From a virus, in the IMG/VR virus record IMGVR_UViG_3300034118_000819, positions 1 through 27,287 of that record: DNA of 27,287 bases. One strand, written 5' to 3'. Numbering within the stretch: position 1 is the first letter of the stretch; every line of letters begins with the position of its first letter. Made by a program: the position numbers and the translations under genes. This document shows, piece after piece, positions 1-6,871 of the stretch. The notes under the pieces are model-generated. The model saw only the letters and a list, made by a program, of their open reading frames with translations. It was not told where the DNA came from and made no database searches.

Positions 1-52
1 AATTTAAAGTAGTTCCTACGTTTGCTAACATACTAATTAATCCTATTTTCAT
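1..52 (-). CDS. 5' fragment of an unknown gene, cut by window edge
   Basis: An ATG at 52-50 opens a minus-strand reading frame that runs off the left edge; only 17 residues are visible, beginning MKIGLISMLANVGTTLN. The start is supported by its context: the 17 bases ending in this ATG are identical to those ending in the ATG of the neighbouring 63-residue gene. The stop of that gene lies 9 bases upstream. The visible residues are mildly hydrophobic, but too few to call a signal or a family. Confidence 0.5.
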   Translation of the reverse strand, partial: MKIGLISMLANVGTTLN

Positions 53-66
53 ATTATACGTTTAAT
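53..66 (-). promoter_or_regulatory. repeated start-context element, copy 1
   Basis: On the minus strand the bases ATTAAACGTATAAT lie directly against the ATG at position 52. An identical copy lies at 254-267. Either a promoter-like element giving a nearly leaderless message (TATAAT-like core) or a translation-initiation element; the sequence alone does not decide. Confidence 0.4.
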
Positions 67-253
67 TTTTATTAAATACTTCCGGAAATGCTATTTTAAC
101 CTTATTATACGTGTCAAACATTTTTTCAGATTCCCAATCTATAGCATTCATGTGCTTATTTATTTCATTGTCATGTAAACCACGCATACGTTCATAGGCC
201 ACGTCCGTACCACAACCGAAACCTAATGAAAATATTTGTAAATCTCTGTCCAT
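62..253 (-). CDS. hypothetical 63-residue protein
   Basis: Small acidic to neutral soluble protein with no signal peptide or membrane segment and no family I recognise. It is the first gene after the intrinsic terminator at 321-347, so it probably belongs to a separate transcription unit from groEL. Its ATG (253-251) follows the 14 bases ATTAAACGTATAAT directly, the same context seen before the next gene at position 52. The TAA stop overlaps the copy of that repeat serving the next gene, which suggests a compact array of short genes continuing beyond the window. Confidence 0.55.
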   Translation of the reverse strand: MDRDLQIFSLGFGCGTDVAYERMRGLHDNEINKHMNAIDWESEKMFDTYNKVKIAFPEVFNKN

Positions 254-267
254 ATTATACGTTTAAT
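254..267 (-). promoter_or_regulatory. repeated start-context element, copy 2
   Basis: ATTAAACGTATAAT directly precedes the ATG at 253, identical to the copy at 53-66, 201 bases away. A related but imperfect form (ATTAAACTATAATA) lies shortly before the ssDNA-binding protein gene, around 15083-15096. Confidence 0.4.
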
Positions 268-320
268 ATTAAAATTACTTAATCTTTTTGTATTTCAAAA
301 ATTTAAAAAGTAAGTAACAT

Positions 321-347
321 AAAAAAGCCCTCTTAATTGAGGGCTTT
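321..347 (-). terminator. strong intrinsic terminator, potentially bidirectional
   Basis: A perfect 9-bp stem (AAAGCCCTC / GAGGGCTTT, 324-332 with 339-347) closes a 6-base loop. On the minus strand the stem is followed by a run of six T (complement of 321-326), the classic rho-independent form. It starts only 4 bases after the stop codon of the 56-residue gene at 352-522 and so ends the groEL-side transcription unit. The other side carries TTTGATTTT, so weaker termination of plus-strand transcripts is possible. Confidence 0.9.
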
Positions 348-351
348 GATT

Positions 352-522
352 TTATCCTTTAAGCAAGGTCTTTTTAATATCACCGTAAGTCATCGACGTT
401 GTATTTGCCGTAGTCGTAGTAACATAATTTAAATTCGCTGTACCTGTAATAGCTGCGGGGCCAGGGCTGCGATATATGAAGTCTGGACTTATAGTGGAAT
501 TGTATTCTCCAGTACCACTCAT
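352..522 (-). CDS. hypothetical 56-residue protein, last gene before the terminator
   Basis: Reading frame from ATG at 522-520 to TAA at 354-352. The product is rich in Thr, Ser, Gly and Asn with a basic C-terminus (ending KKTLLKG), and has no membrane segment. I do not recognise a family; the small polar Thr-rich composition resembles many virion-associated or peptide-like phage products, but that is only an impression. Its stop sits 4 bases before the terminator stem and its start 32 bases after the stop of the upstream 68-residue gene, which is what a genuine last gene of an operon looks like. The same frame stays open upstream of the ATG into the 68-residue gene, so a longer form from a non-ATG start cannot be excluded. 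Confidence 0.55.
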   Translation of the reverse strand: MSGTGEYNSTISPDFIYRSPGPAAITGTANLNYVTTTTANTTSMTYGDIKKTLLKG

Positions 523-554
523 GAAATTCAAACCGCTAACTGAGGTGTTTGATA

Positions 555-761
555 CTAAAAAGGGCGTAAGACCACCTCCACTTGATCGAGCTCGTCTAAA
601 TATTGCTCTGGAATTTCCCGGCTGGCTAACACGAAAGCTGAATCTTTACTTTGCGATAAAATGGTTTTTGGTTCTACTAACAATTTTGATTTTTTTCCCG
701 CCTCGTGTTGTTCTTTTGTGGGGTGCCAAATCACAGCATACTGAAATAACTGTTGTTTCAT
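555..761 (-). CDS. small conserved phage-type protein (68 residues)
   Basis: The product has an N-terminal hydrophobic strand-like stretch (QYAVIWHP), a charged middle, and a C-terminal half with AFVLASREIPEQYLDELDQV and a final RPF. This pattern matches, from memory, small proteins of unknown function common in T4-like marine phages; the role is unknown. It starts 18 bases after the groEL stop and is probably cotranscribed with it. An overlapping longer plus-strand frame exists here but has no support from gene context. Family resemblance is recollection, not a search result. Confidence 0.75.
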   Translation of the reverse strand: MKQQLFQYAVIWHPTKEQHEAGKKSKLLVEPKTILSQSKDSAFVLASREIPEQYLDELDQVEVVLRPF

Positions 762-779
762 GGTTTTTGTTTTTTGTTA

Positions 780-2396
780 TTAATACATTCCCATCATTGG
801 GTCTTGTTGTTTTTCTTCTTTGTCTTTCTTTTCGAAAACTACGCTTTCTGTAGTCAATACTGTGCCTGCAACAGATACCGCGTTCTTTAGAGCAGTTATT
901 ACCACTTTAGCTGGATCTATTATTCCTGATTCGAAAGCGTCTACGATTTCGTGATTTTTTGCATCGTACACTTGACCGCTTGCTGGTACTCGATCCCACC
1001 AATTTTCAACTCCTGAGTTGGACAATATTTTTTTGAACGGAGCTTCCAAAGCTTTTTTAACTATGGATTGGGCTATAGAACGATTAGGATCTGTCGTATC
1101 TTCCAATTCTCTCGCTGCGTTTAGTAAAGTCGTTCCTCCTCCAGGTACGATACCATCCGAAAGCGCGGCTTTAGTTGCGAACAGCGCGTCTTCTACTCTG
1201 TCTTTCTTTTCTTTAATTTCTATCTCTGAGTTTCCTCCGACGCTTATTATTGCAACTCCACCTACAAGTTTACCTAACCTTTCTTGTAACTTTTCTTTTT
1301 CGTAAAAAGAGCTAGCTTTATCTATTTGAGTTTTGATTTCTTCTATCCTCATTTCGATCGATTCTTCAGATCCCTTTCCGTCAACTATTGTCGTTTCTTC
1401 TTTGGATACTGTGACCATTCTAGCTCTACCCAAATATTTAGAAATTTCGGATCTTGAAATCTTATCGAGTTTGTGTCCCTTGTCTTTAGACATTACTACA
1501 CCTCCGGTGATAACTGCCATATCTTCTAACAAAAGAGTTTTTCTATCTCCAAAATCTGGAGCTTTTACAGCACAAACTTGAACTATGCCGCGCATCTTGT
1601 TAACGATAAGCGTAGCAATTGCTTCGTCTCCAAAATCTTCTGCGATTACAAGTAGAGGTTTATTCTCTGCGTTAACTTTTGTCAACACTTCCACCATCTC
1701 TTGAGCAGTGGATATTCTACCGTCGTAGAATAAGATATAAGGATCTTCCAACGCTGCTTGCATAGTCGTATTGTTTGTAACGAAGTACGGAGATTTATAG
1801 CCTCTGTCGAATTGCACGCCTTCCACTATTTCCAAACTTGTTTCTCCTGTCTTCGATTCTTCGATAGTTACTACGCCCTCTCTACCAACTTTCTCTAAAG
1901 CGGAAGATATTAATTCTCCAACTTCGGAATCGTTGTTACCAGATATTGTGGCGACTTGTCTAATTTGATCTTGCGTAGAGATATCTATAGCGTTGCGTTT
2001 GATTATTTCAAGAACTAACGCTGAGACATTATTTATTTCGTTTTTTATGGCGACAGCGTTAGTGCCTTGACGAATGTGTTTTAATCCCTCTTTAATCATT
2101 TCGGTAGCTAACAGCGTAGAAGTCGTAGTTCCGTCTCCTGCTTCGTTTGCAGATTTTATAGAAACTTGCTTCACTAAAGTTGCTCCAATAGTTTCAATTG
2201 GATCTTCCAATTCTCCGAAGCTTTTGGCTACAGTTACTCCGTCTTTAGTAGCTTTTATTTCTCCACTCTGTTCTTTTATTATTACCGTTCTACCGCCAGG
2301 TCCCAACGTAGAAGATACAGCAGTATTTAGCTTATCTATACCTAATGATAATTTTTCTTTAAGCTCTTGTCCAATTACAAATTGTGTTTTACTCAT
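780..2396 (-). CDS. groEL: GroEL chaperonin (Cpn60), phage-encoded
   Basis: Full-length group I chaperonin of 538 residues, close to the roughly 545 of bacterial GroEL. The ATP-site signatures are present: KDGVTVAK with Asp52 early, GDGTTT at about 87-92, the VEDAL segment carrying the catalytic Asp (equivalent of Asp398), and VPGGGTT after it. The C-terminus ends DPMMGMY, so the Gly-Gly-Met tail that lines the bacterial cavity is almost gone. It follows groES by 7 bases, so the two are surely cotranscribed. The expected role is ATP-driven folding of phage proteins in the host cytoplasm, probably with its own GroES; whether it makes homo-rings or mixes with host GroEL is unknown. Starts at ATG 2396 with an A/T-rich upstream and no Shine-Dalgarno site. 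Confidence 0.97.
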   Translation of the reverse strand: MSKTQFVIGQELKEKLSLGIDKLNTAVSSTLGPGGRTVIIKEQSGEIKATKDGVTVAKSFGELEDPIETIGATLVKQVSIKSANEAGDGTTTSTLLATEMIKEGLKHIRQGTNAVAIKNEINNVSALVLEIIKRNAIDISTQDQIRQVATISGNNDSEVGELISSALEKVGREGVVTIEESKTGETSLEIVEGVQFDRGYKSPYFVTNNTTMQAALEDPYILFYDGRISTAQEMVEVLTKVNAENKPLLVIAEDFGDEAIATLIVNKMRGIVQVCAVKAPDFGDRKTLLLEDMAVITGGVVMSKDKGHKLDKISRSEISKYLGRARMVTVSKEETTIVDGKGSEESIEMRIEEIKTQIDKASSFYEKEKLQERLGKLVGGVAIISVGGNSEIEIKEKKDRVEDALFATKAALSDGIVPGGGTTLLNAARELEDTTDPNRSIAQSIVKKALEAPFKKILSNSGVENWWDRVPASGQVYDAKNHEIVDAFESGIIDPAKVVITALKNAVSVAGTVLTTESVVFEKKDKEEKQQDPMMGMY

Positions 2397-2403
2397 GCTA
2401 TTA

Positions 2404-2709
2404 TTATTCTTTTATTATTGTTCCTAAAATTTCTGATTCTTTGGTCATAAAATAATCTTCTCCATCTATCACTATGCGTTGAGATCCTAATTTGGGAATC
2501 AACGCTACATCTCCGATGTCAAACGTAGAATCTATGTAAGTTCCAGTGTGATAGTTGTATTGTTCAGATATCGCAACAACTTCACCCATCTCAGGACGCT
2601 CTTGACCGAGGTTTGGTATAATGATGTTTCCATAAGCCTCTTCTGTGAGCTCTATTGGCTTTAACACAACGTAACCGTTTTTCGGTATGATTTTTGATTT
2701 TTGTTTCAT
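2404..2709 (-). CDS. groES: GroES co-chaperonin (Cpn10)
   Basis: 101 residues, the usual Cpn10 length. The N-terminal half has the mobile-loop region with a hydrophobic tripeptide (GNIIIPN, about residues 27-33) that would dock on GroEL, followed by EMGEVVAIS. The C-terminal strand pair is clear (RIVIDGEDYFMTKESEILG). It lies 7 bases upstream of groEL and 5 bases downstream of an 83-residue gene. T4 encodes only a GroES-like protein (gp31) that uses host GroEL; here both partners are present side by side. Confidence 0.93.
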   Translation of the reverse strand: MKQKSKIIPKNGYVVLKPIELTEEAYGNIIIPNLGQERPEMGEVVAISEQYNYHTGTYIDSTFDIGDVALIPKLGSQRIVIDGEDYFMTKESEILGTIIKE

Positions 2710-2714
2710 GATTT

Positions 2715-2966
2715 TTATTTAATTGTTTCGGTTTCTTGTTCCTGCGGTTGTTCAGAAATTTCCAGTTTAGTTACCTCTTCGTCTGGTATTATTTCTAGGT
2801 CTTGAACCATCTCGCAAAAGTAAAGGTAGCCGTCCCTTCTGAAAACGTGTTCAGAGTAGTATACCTCTTTTGCTGCGTCTACATTCTTAACGTGTTCTTC
2901 TCTAACTATCCTTTTTACTCGATAGAGTTGATCGTTAACATTTATAAATTGATTGATTAAAGACAT
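2715..2966 (-). CDS. hypothetical 83-residue protein between hsp20 and groES
   Basis: A short protein with an N-terminal beta-like half (QLYRVKRIV), a central motif with RRDGYLYFCEMV, and a very acidic, Gln/Glu-rich C-terminus from about residue 60 on. No membrane segment or signal. I have an impression of similar small proteins with a YLYFC-type strand in other phages but no function. It is embedded in the chaperone block (31 bases after hsp20, 5 bases before groES), so a link with protein folding or virion assembly is possible, not shown. Confidence 0.75.
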   Translation of the reverse strand: MSLINQFINVNDQLYRVKRIVREEHVKNVDAAKEVYYSEHVFRRDGYLYFCEMVQDLEIIPDEEVTKLEISEQPQEQETETIK

Positions 2967-2997
2967 AACTTGAATTCGGTAGGTCCCTTAAATATAA

Positions 2998-3450
2998 CTA
3001 AGCTTTTACTTCTGGTAAAGTTCTTGTTTGTGGTTTGAAAGTTAATTTTTTACTCTCTTTGTTTTCTTTAGTGGGTATTGAAATTACCAAAAGACCCTTA
3101 TCCATGTCTGCAGAAAGCTTAGTCAAGTCGTACTTGGCAGAAACTTTCCAGCTCAAATCAAAAGCCCTTTTTGCTATTCCTCTATAGAGGTACTTCTTTG
3201 TGTCTGCTTCTTTTCTTTCTGGTAAGTATTTGATTCTTAGGATATCATTATCGACTTCTATATCGATGTTTTTGGATTCGATACCCACTACGGCAATTTC
3301 GAAATTAATGCCTGTGCTTGTTTCGTAAATGTCAACTGGGTAGTTGATTTTTTCTGTTAATAAATTGAAATTGTTTGTGTGATCAAGCATGTTCTTCCAT
3401 AATAAATCGAACATGTTGTCAAATTCTTCAATGCTTAGAGCGTTGCTCAT
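2998..3450 (-). CDS. small heat-shock protein, Hsp20/alpha-crystallin family
   Basis: 150 residues with an N-terminal helical arm (1-35), then an alpha-crystallin domain from about residue 38 (YPVDIYETSTGINFEIAVVG) to about 130 (GLLVISIPTKE), and a short basic tail ending RTLPEVKA. The strand with YLYRGIAKRAFDLSW is typical of the phage branch of Hsp20 proteins found in T4-like marine viruses. The family is an ATP-independent holdase that forms oligomers in the cytoplasm. It heads the chaperone block. Its start is decided by a near-perfect Shine-Dalgarno sequence, unlike every other gene here. Confidence 0.92.
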   Translation of the reverse strand: MSNALSIEEFDNMFDLLWKNMLDHTNNFNLLTEKINYPVDIYETSTGINFEIAVVGIESKNIDIEVDNDILRIKYLPERKEADTKKYLYRGIAKRAFDLSWKVSAKYDLTKLSADMDKGLLVISIPTKENKESKKLTFKPQTRTLPEVKA

Positions 3451-3453
3451 AAT

Positions 3454-3462
3454 TCACCTCCT
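3454..3462 (-). promoter_or_regulatory. consensus Shine-Dalgarno site of hsp20
   Basis: On the minus strand AGGAGGTGA precedes the hsp20 ATG (3450) with 6 bases between AGGAGG and the ATG. It is the only AGGAGG found just upstream of a start in the window; the other genes have A/T-rich leaders. Confidence 0.8.
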
Positions 3463-3535
3463 GTGTGTTTTAAATTGTTTTGTTAATCGAAATTTAACTA
3501 ATTCGCAACTTGGACCTACCGTATCCAAATCTACT

Positions 3536-3543
3536 ATAAATAT
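3536..3543 (-). promoter_or_regulatory. ATATTTAT promoter-like element upstream of hsp20
   Basis: TATATTTATAG on the minus strand in the 120-base gap between the 53-residue gene (stop 3571) and hsp20 (start 3450). One of eight copies of ATATTTAT found on this strand, all at gene boundaries. About 85 bases of leader would precede hsp20. The rest of the gap holds no gene. Confidence 0.45.
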
Positions 3544-3570
3544 AGCGAATATACGAATTGAATAAAAATT

Positions 3571-3732
3571 TTACTTTTTGGTGCTATTTTTATCTTCGTC
3601 TTCAGTTTGAGCACTCTTTGATTTCCACTCTGATTTTGAAACGTACTTCCAAGTGTTTCCCACCATATTCATAGCTGTTTTATCTTCTACTCTAATTACG
3701 TTTCCAGTTTTTTTGTTTTTTACGCACTTCAT
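3571..3732 (-). CDS. small conserved phage-type protein (53 residues)
   Basis: ATG at 3732-3730 to TAA at 3573-3571, below usual ORF cut-offs. The sequence starts MKCVKNKKTGNVIRV and has a WKYVSKSEWK core followed by a polar, charged tail. From memory this pattern (KCVKN-TG-V-RV ... W-YV-KSEWK) recurs in small proteins of unknown function in T4-like phages. It sits 26 bases after the polA stop and ends where the hsp20 leader begins. No membrane or signal segment. Confidence 0.75.
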   Translation of the reverse strand: MKCVKNKKTGNVIRVEDKTAMNMVGNTWKYVSKSEWKSKSAQTEDEDKNSTKK

Positions 3733-3758
3733 ATTTTATGTATTTTTTATTGTTAAAA

Positions 3759-6074
3759 TTAAGCGTGGCCGTCTCTCCAATTGTGAGATATTACGGGCTC
3801 TGCGTGTAATGGAACATTTAATTTAGTGGTATTTTCCATGCAGTATTGCACTATTTCAGCAGCTTCTTTTGAATGAGACTCTTCCACTTCTACGATTAAT
3901 TGGTCGTGTATTTGAGCGCAGACCCAACCAACTATTCCTTTTTTTGCAAATTCTCTATTTATTGCAATTGCAGCTCTATTAACTATCGAAGCCGCTAGAG
4001 ATTGAATCTGAAAATTCATGCTATTATTAAGACCGTTCTTATAATCTCTTTTTATATTGGTAACTTTATTTTCTCCGTATATTCTCTCTAACATCTTTCT
4101 TGCTTCCCAATCTAACATAGCGTCACCTATAGTTTCGTAAATCTTCTTAACTTTGGGTAAGTGTCTAATTCTACCAACTTGAGTTTTTATGAAACCGTGC
4201 TCTTTTACTTGAATGTTAGATCTTTCCATCCACTTTTTTAACTCTGGAAATCCATCTAAATAACCATCAACTAGTTTTTTCGCTTCTTTGGTGGGTATTT
4301 CAAGATTTTTACCCAGAGCGTACGCGCCCATGCCATAAGGTATACCCAAAGCATAAGCTTTCGCTTTACTTCTAACTTTAGGCAAATGCTTTCTTAAGTA
4401 ATTGTCTGCTTTTTTGTCTGGAGAATAGTCTTTGTATCCTTCTGTTTTTATAGCGATCGTGGAATAGAAATCGTAATCTTTTTTAAAAATTTCCATCAAG
4501 CCCTCGTCTCCGGATACGTGAGCAAACACACTCGGTTCAAGAGAAGTGTAATCGTCGTCTATAAAAACATTACTTTCTTCAGGCACAAAAAACGCCCTTA
4601 CCATGTTGTTGTAGTGAATTACGACTGGATTATCGTCGCCTTCGTCTTTTGGTCTTGGTAGCTGCTGTGCGTCCGAACCGTATCTGCCGGATATTGTTCC
4701 GTGTTGCTTGTAAGAAAAGTAATATTTACCGTCTTCCGAAGATTCAAGGAATCTATCAATGTAAGTAGAAGATATTTTAACCAATCGATTGTAAACTCGC
4801 AAGTCTTTTGCCCACTGCTCTTTATCTGCTATAGATTGTATAAAATCATCGTCGAATTGATCTGCACCTTTTTTAGTTTTAGAGAGAGGCTTGAATCCCA
4901 TTACTCCAAAAACTATTTTTCCCATTTGAAGTTTGGATTGGATGTTTATATACCCATCGTTTGCGTCCTTCCACATCTTCATAGAAACTTTTTCTAGGTT
5001 ACTCTTTATAGAATCATCTATTTCTCCAGTAACCAAAAACTTCTTGTACGAAGAATCGGGCATTACATAAATAGTTCTCTTTACTATGTTGTATTTTTCT
5101 TTTTCGCTATCGTACTCTATGGGTAAATCGTACATTTTAGCTAGCTCTTGAGCAAACTGTCCTTTATTCGTTGGAGGATACGCTGTTATTGCTTCGTTTA
5201 CTACCCAAGCTCTTACTCCTTCATGAGATAGTATGTTAGTCAATACCCTGGTCTTGTACTCAGCTAGAGTGTTGACAATGTCTTTTTTTGCTTGACAAAT
5301 CAAATCCATATCCAGTTTTACACCCTTTTCTTCCATTTTTATGGTTACTTCTTTACAAAGGGGCATGACTTCGTCGACAAAAAAGAAATTAGATAGTTCT
5401 TCTTGATGTAATATCTTCAAATAATAGTCACAAATTCTCAAAGTCAAATCAGTATCAGCTGCGGCGTATTTAGCCAAAACGTTTAAGTCAGCTTTATATA
5501 TTTCAAAGTTAGAAGAAGTTACAGAACCTCCGTTTGCTTTTATCGAAGCTTTAAGCTCTAACTGCTCTTCGTTAGCCGCCTTTTCTACGTCCAAACCTAT
5601 TTCTTGTTGTATAGCTTTAGCTATCTCTTTTAGCGCAAATTTTCCATTAATTCCGTCTTCCTTTACGGTGTGAACTAAAAGGATAGTATCTATGTAAAGA
5701 GCTTGAGTCAAATCTACTCCGTAACAATGCTTTACGAATCTACAGTCGAAAGAAGAATTGTGCATGATTAGTTTCTTTTTACTAATCACATCACGTATAA
5801 ACATTGTTGCTATTTTTTCTGTTTCTACTAAAGTTCCATCGCAGTCTATAAAGTATTTTTCTAATTGATCAGATTCTTTATTGTACACATAAGTTGGTAA
5901 ATAGTAACCGTTTCCAATTTCTGTGCTTATAGAAAATCCAACTATTTTACCCTGTCTGGGATTTAGAGAATTGGTTTCAGTATCAAAAGATAAGATGTCC
6001 GCTGCTTTAGCAGCTTGTGTCATACCTAAGAGTTTATCGTAGGTATCTACTAGTACATAACTTTTTTCATTCAT
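3759..6074 (-). CDS. polA: family-A DNA polymerase with 3'-5' exonuclease domain
   Basis: 771 residues from ATG 6074; a TTG two codons upstream (6080) is a less likely start. The exonuclease domain (about 1-230) has FDTETNSL (Asp31, Glu33), HNSSFD (Asp110) and the Y-x3-D motif (Tyr203, Asp207). The polymerase domain has SGRYGSDAQQLP (about 462), motif A DYTSLEPSVFA (catalytic Asp508, steric-gate Glu513), motif B (Arg568, Lys572, Tyr580), the N-x3-Q pair (Asn687, Gln691) and motif C IHDQ (Asp724). No 5' nuclease domain is attached; that activity is a separate gene at 11846-12886. This is presumably the replicative polymerase, replacing the family-B gp43 of T4. Oddities: motif C has Gln where Glu is usual, and the motif-B Phe is Leu. 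Confidence 0.95.
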   Translation of the reverse strand: MNEKSYVLVDTYDKLLGMTQAAKAADILSFDTETNSLNPRQGKIVGFSISTEIGNGYYLPTYVYNKESDQLEKYFIDCDGTLVETEKIATMFIRDVISKKKLIMHNSSFDCRFVKHCYGVDLTQALYIDTILLVHTVKEDGINGKFALKEIAKAIQQEIGLDVEKAANEEQLELKASIKANGGSVTSSNFEIYKADLNVLAKYAAADTDLTLRICDYYLKILHQEELSNFFFVDEVMPLCKEVTIKMEEKGVKLDMDLICQAKKDIVNTLAEYKTRVLTNILSHEGVRAWVVNEAITAYPPTNKGQFAQELAKMYDLPIEYDSEKEKYNIVKRTIYVMPDSSYKKFLVTGEIDDSIKSNLEKVSMKMWKDANDGYINIQSKLQMGKIVFGVMGFKPLSKTKKGADQFDDDFIQSIADKEQWAKDLRVYNRLVKISSTYIDRFLESSEDGKYYFSYKQHGTISGRYGSDAQQLPRPKDEGDDNPVVIHYNNMVRAFFVPEESNVFIDDDYTSLEPSVFAHVSGDEGLMEIFKKDYDFYSTIAIKTEGYKDYSPDKKADNYLRKHLPKVRSKAKAYALGIPYGMGAYALGKNLEIPTKEAKKLVDGYLDGFPELKKWMERSNIQVKEHGFIKTQVGRIRHLPKVKKIYETIGDAMLDWEARKMLERIYGENKVTNIKRDYKNGLNNSMNFQIQSLAASIVNRAAIAINREFAKKGIVGWVCAQIHDQLIVEVEESHSKEAAEIVQYCMENTTKLNVPLHAEPVISHNWRDGHA

Positions 6075-6077
6075 AAT

Positions 6078-6110
6078 CAAATATAACTTATTGCTTGCTA
6101 ATACAAAAAA
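6078..6110 (-). promoter_or_regulatory. possible Bacteroidota-type promoter before polA
   Basis: The minus strand reads TTTTTTG, 18 bases, TATATTTG, then ATTATG. TATATTTG fits the TAnnTTTG -7 element of Bacteroidota and TTTG the -33 element. The start codon follows so closely that the message would be nearly leaderless, which weakens the call; AT-rich chance is a fair alternative. Confidence 0.3.
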
Positions 6111-6287
6111 TTAAATATTAAGTGAGTCAGAATCTTTGTACGGAAAGATTTCGTTAAGCTTATCTCTTCGTCTTTTACACCCACAATCTTTTTTACCAAA
6201 CATTTTTGCTACAAACTCGGCTAATTTATCGAGTCCAAAAAAATGTGTAAATTTTTCAATAGTGTCGCCTAAGCCTCTAGATTTCAT
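6111..6287 (-). CDS. small Cys-x-Cys protein (58 residues)
   Basis: ATG at 6287-6285 to TAA at 6113-6111, below usual ORF cut-offs. The product has an amphipathic N-terminal helix region (GLGDTIEKFTHFFGLDKLAE), then KKDCGCKRRRDKLNEIFPY. The CGC pair followed by a basic run and LN-IFPY looks like a recurring signature of small phage proteins, remembered rather than searched. Two Cys alone do not make a zinc site, but dimers could share one. It starts 3 bases after the stop of the 112-residue gene, so it is cotranscribed with it. Confidence 0.7.
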   Translation of the reverse strand: MKSRGLGDTIEKFTHFFGLDKLAEFVAKMFGKKDCGCKRRRDKLNEIFPYKDSDSLNI

Positions 6288-6290
6288 TAA

Positions 6291-6629
6291 TTATCTAGTA
6301 GAGTTGTTAGAAAATAAGCTATCGTTAGAATCTACTGGTAAAGTTGTTACTTTAATAGGCGGTACTGGAGCGAATTGACTCGTTATCTGTTTTTGTTTAG
6401 TTTCCACCGTAGATTCTGGCGCCGCCAACGAACTTTTTATTGTATCTAAACTAACTTTTGATTTTACGCTCTCTTGAGGATCTAGATCGCTAGTTTTTGT
6501 ATCCAAACTTTCTCCCCTTGCTTGATTGGGTTTTGGACCCAAAGATGTATTGTTATCGGATATAGATGAGTCTTTTATTCCGGACGTATCTTTTGGACCG
6601 AGTATACTATTTAATTCTAAAATAGACAT
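6291..6629 (-). CDS. low-complexity, probably disordered 112-residue protein
   Basis: After a short hydrophobic start (MSILELNSILGP) the protein is almost entirely Ser, Thr, Asp, Lys, Pro and Gln with a repeated (I/S)LGPK element near residues 9-13 and 30-33, and no predicted fold. Its ATG is 9 bases from an ATATTTAT element that overlaps the stop of the upstream 68-residue gene. Possible roles are a virion-internal, scaffold or linker protein; no homologue is recognised. Frame and boundaries are consistent with the close packing around it. Confidence 0.6.
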   Translation of the reverse strand: MSILELNSILGPKDTSGIKDSSISDNNTSLGPKPNQARGESLDTKTSDLDPQESVKSKVSLDTIKSSLAAPESTVETKQKQITSQFAPVPPIKVTTLPVDSNDSLFSNNSTR

Positions 6630-6638
6630 GATTTTTGT

Positions 6639-6647
6639 ATAAATATC
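6639..6647 (-). promoter_or_regulatory. GATATTTAT promoter-like element before the 112-residue gene
   Basis: TGATATTTATAC on the minus strand; its TGA is the stop codon of the upstream 68-residue gene, and the next ATG (6629) lies 9 bases downstream. Confidence 0.5.
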
Positions 6648-6852
6648 ACTTAATAGTAGTATTGTTTTCGCTATTTTCTTGAGTCGTAGCGTTTCTATAA
6701 GCTAGCTGTAGTATTATGCGAGCTACTTGTCCGTAAAGTATATCTATGTCTTTCTTTACTTTATAGATCAATCTAAGCTGATAAACTTGTAATATCGTTA
6801 GCAGTACTCCCACTGCTCCGAATATAACCTCTTGTGTTAACGTAATTGTCAT
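6646..6852 (-). CDS. small single-pass membrane protein (68 residues)
   Basis: One transmembrane segment at about residues 9-30 (VIFGAVGVLLTILQVY core) follows a short N-terminus, then a basic stretch and a polar Asn/Thr-rich C-terminus. The size and topology would suit a holin, antiholin or other lysis helper, or an inner-membrane accessory protein, but no lysis gene is next to it and no family is recognised. It starts 19 bases after the stop of the 95-residue gene and is followed by a gene with its own promoter-like element. Confidence 0.7.
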   Translation of the reverse strand: MTITLTQEVIFGAVGVLLTILQVYQLRLIYKVKKDIDILYGQVARIILQLAYRNATTQENSENNTTIK

Positions 6853-6871
6853 TGTAACTTGTTTTTTAATA

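Noticed and set aside
476-853. 125-residue plus-strand reading frame with hydrophobic stretches
   Set aside because: It overlaps, antisense, the well-supported end of groEL and the 68- and 56-residue genes; its hydrophobicity is that of the complement of charged codons, and no plus-strand gene fits the context.
1018-2427. Three plus-strand frames inside groEL and groES
   Set aside because: Antisense shadows of a complete, motif-verified groEL; Ser/Pro/Ile-rich composition typical of such shadows.
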